This document shows, piece by piece, positions 16,982 through 18,644 of a DNA stretch of 18,644 nt (position 1 is its first letter; the number at the start of each line of letters is the position of its first letter). The notes below the pieces were generated by a model. That model had not been told where the DNA came from. It did no database searches and saw only the letters and a list, made by a program, of their open reading frames with translations. A program made the position numbers and the translations under genes. This stretch comes from Bacillota bacterium (lineage in GTDB: Bacteria > Bacillota > Dethiobacteria > DTU022): contig JAAYGO010000286.1 of the NCBI GenBank assembly GCA_012727685.1, forward strand, positions 1 through 18,644, read 5' to 3'.

Positions 16982-18429
16982 TGTCCAGTGAAACCGCCGG
17001 AATTGTCCAGAGAGTATGGAACTACTGCCACGTCCTGCGGGACGACGGCGTCAGCTACGGTGATTACCTGGAGCAGCTGACCTATCTCCTTTTTCTCAAG
17101 ATGGCCGACGAGCAGACAAAGCCGCCATTTAACAAGCCCTCCATCATCCCCCCGGGGTATGACTGGCAGTCACTGTTGAAAGAAGACGGCGATGCCCTGG
17201 AAAAGCATTACCGCCATATCCTCGAAACTCTGGGCAAAGAAAAGGGCATGCTCGGCGTTATCTTCCGCAAATCCCAGAACAAGATTCAGGACCCCGCCAA
17301 GCTTAAAAGGCTGATCGAACTGATCAACGGCGAAACCTGGGCCGGTATGGATATCGATATCAAGGGCGAAATATACGAAGGGCTTCTCCAGAAAAACGCC
17401 GAGGACATCAAGAGCGGCGCCGGCCAGTACTTTACTCCGCGCCCCCTGATCAAAGCTATCGTGGAAGTAATGCGCCCCGAACCGGGCATGACCATCTGCG
17501 ACCCCGCCTGCGGCACTGGAGGCTTCCTGCTGGCCTCTCACGATTACATCTCTTCGAAGAACCTTGATGTAGAACAGAAAAAATTCCTCAAATATCATAC
17601 CTTCAAGGGCAAGGACATCGTGGACAGCGTGGCCCGGCTCTGCGTGATGAATCTCTATCTCAACGGCATCGGGGGAGAAGAAAGCCCCATCGAAGTTGGC
17701 GATTCCCTTATTTCCGACCCCGGAGAGCGCTTTGACATGGTCCTCACCAATCCGCCGTTTGGCAAAAAAAGCAGCATCACCATCGCCAACGGCGAAGGCA
17801 CAGTGGCTAAAGAATCCCTGGTCTACGAGCGGCAGGACTTCTGGGCCACCACCTCCAACAAGCAGCTCAACTTCCTGCAGCATGTCAAAACTCTGCTGAA
17901 GATACACGGCCGGGCCGCCATCGTTGTCCCAGATAATGTCCTCTTTGAAGGCGGCGCCGGTGAAACCGTGCGCAAGAAACTTCTCGCCGAGTGCGATGTG
18001 CACACTCTGCTGCGCCTGCCCACGGGAATATTCTACGCCCAGGGAGTCAAGGCAAACGTTCTCTTCTTCGACCGCAAACCGGCTAGCGAAAAACCCTGGA
18101 CCGAAAAACTCTGGATTTACGACCTGCGTACCAACAAGCATTTTACCTTAAAGACCAACCCTTTGACCTACGCCGATCTTGAAGACTTCATTAAATACTA
18201 CAACCCTGACAACCGCTATGACCGCCAGGAAACCGAACGCTTCAGGGCCTTTAGCTACGAGGAACTTATCCAGCGTGACAAAACCAGCCTCGACATCTTC
18301 TGGCTGCGTGACGAAAGCCTTGAAGATATGGACAACCTCCCCGACCCCGACATCCTAGCCAAAGAAATAGTCGAAGACCTCCAATCCGCCCTCCAACAAT
18401 TCACCGCCATCCAGGAAGCCCTGGAGTAA
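16981..18429 (+). CDS. hsdM: Type I restriction-modification methyltransferase subunit
   Basis: Adenine-N6 methyltransferase that uses S-adenosylmethionine; with HsdS it protects host sites, with HsdR it makes the restriction complex. The 482 residues show an N-terminal helical domain (about 1-140, with YLEQLTYLLFLKMADE at 29-44), GAGQYFTPRPLI (147-158), the SAM-binding motif DPACGTGGF (174-182) and the catalytic NPPF (257-260). Length and motifs are complete. ATG 16981 shares its A with the hsdS stop codon, so expression is coupled. The gene is last in the hsdR-hsdS-hsdM order, an uncommon arrangement for type I systems, where hsdM usually precedes hsdS. Its stop codon overlaps another ATG. 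Confidence 0.96.
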   Translation: MSSETAGIVQRVWNYCHVLRDDGVSYGDYLEQLTYLLFLKMADEQTKPPFNKPSIIPPGYDWQSLLKEDGDALEKHYRHILETLGKEKGMLGVIFRKSQNKIQDPAKLKRLIELINGETWAGMDIDIKGEIYEGLLQKNAEDIKSGAGQYFTPRPLIKAIVEVMRPEPGMTICDPACGTGGFLLASHDYISSKNLDVEQKKFLKYHTFKGKDIVDSVARLCVMNLYLNGIGGEESPIEVGDSLISDPGERFDMVLTNPPFGKKSSITIANGEGTVAKESLVYERQDFWATTSNKQLNFLQHVKTLLKIHGRAAIVVPDNVLFEGGAGETVRKKLLAECDVHTLLRLPTGIFYAQGVKANVLFFDRKPASEKPWTEKLWIYDLRTNKHFTLKTNPLTYADLEDFIKYYNPDNRYDRQETERFRAFSYEELIQRDKTSLDIFWLRDESLEDMDNLPDPDILAKEIVEDLQSALQQFTAIQEALE

Positions 18430-18467
18430 TGTATAAAGCGGAAGAGATCATCGAAAGATTTGATTAA
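18429..18467 (+). pseudogene. Possible truncated start of a coupled downstream gene
   Basis: The hsdM stop TAA (18427-18429) overlaps an ATG in the TAATG form also used between hsdS and hsdM. This ATG opens a frame MYKAEEIIERFD that stops at TAA 18465-18467 after 12 codons. The peptide looks like the beginning of a helix of an ordinary protein. It may be the stump of a lost fourth operon gene or a chance ATG. The neighbouring +1 frame stays open for about 14 more codons (to TGA near 18497) and then ends. Confidence 0.3.
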
Positions 18468-18524
18468 GCGAAGTAGGAAAATGATGTATTGTACAGAATG
18501 AAACTATAACAATAAATTACAGAT

Positions 18525-18644
18525 ATGACGAGGATTCCAAGCGTGCTGAATAGTGAGATTGGAAGCAGATGGTATTATATCTATTCTTCAATAGGCTCTT
18601 ACGGAAATTGGACAGATAAGATTATTTATTGTGCTTCAAACGGC
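18525..18644 (+). CDS. Possible start of an unidentified gene, cut by the window end
   Basis: ATG 18525 opens a frame of 40 codons that is still open at the last base; an in-frame stop lies at 18513-18515, so the start is near. The peptide begins MTRIPSVLNSEIGSRW and continues with YYIYSSIGSYGNWTDK, rich in aromatic and small residues. No ribosome binding site of the strong type used elsewhere here is present. The DNA is AT-rich compared with the hsd genes. I do not recognise the protein. Confidence 0.35.
   Translation, partial: MTRIPSVLNSEIGSRWYYIYSSIGSYGNWTDKIIYCASNG

Noticed and set aside
17170..18141. Long open frame on the minus strand opposite hsdM
   Set aside because: It lies wholly within a methylase with complete catalytic motifs; it is the usual antisense effect of GC-rich codon use.

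Overview
The window reads as chromosomal DNA of a GC-rich member of the Firmicutes, probably a Clostridia lineage of the Peptococcaceae/Moorella/Pelotomaculum kind. The clues are strong GGAGG-type ribosome binding sites, TTGACA/TATAAT-like promoters, diaminopimelate dehydrogenase, an OmpR-type regulator and kinase next to an FtsX-type ABC exporter, and short hairpin repeats of the GTGAGTCAA-N13-TTGACTCAC kind. The taxonomic placement is inference from memory, not from a search.

Left third (1-5100, all minus strand). Read in the direction of transcription: meso-diaminopimelate dehydrogenase (ddh), a class I PLP aminotransferase (aspartate aminotransferase type) with its own promoter and a strong hairpin-plus-T terminator, then a membrane-anchored S41-family protease-like protein with uracil-DNA glycosylase (ung) 28 bases behind it. 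These are housekeeping genes for amino acid and cell-wall precursor metabolism, proteolysis and DNA repair.

Middle (5200-11930, plus strand). A compact five-gene unit: OmpR-type response regulator, small histidine kinase with two membrane helices and almost no outside loop, MacB/LolD-type ABC ATPase, a 941-residue FtsX-type permease with two large outside domains, and a secreted, C-terminally membrane-anchored beta-rich (CARDB/NEW3-like) protein. Most genes overlap or nearly touch. The regulator has a near-consensus promoter with a duplicated TTGACA box. The arrangement suggests an envelope-stress or export system in which the anchored protein is a dedicated outside partner of the permease. 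The substrate cannot be read from sequence. A YbaK-type aminoacyl-tRNA deacylase faces this unit convergently.

Right third (12490-18644). After a hairpin repeat and a short Arg/Ala-rich reading frame lies a type I restriction-modification operon in the order hsdR-hsdS-hsdM, with 4-base (ATGA) and 1-base (TAATG) overlaps. In hsdS the two target-recognition domains are AT-rich and the conserved spacer segments GC-rich, a visible record of specificity-domain exchange. After hsdM a 12-codon frame is coupled to its stop codon and then breaks off into AT-rich DNA, followed by an open frame running off the window.

No tRNA, rRNA, CRISPR array or transposase gene was seen. The most interesting parts are the two-component/ABC/anchored-protein unit, the hsdS mosaic, and the broken 3' end of the restriction operon. 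None is proven to be new.
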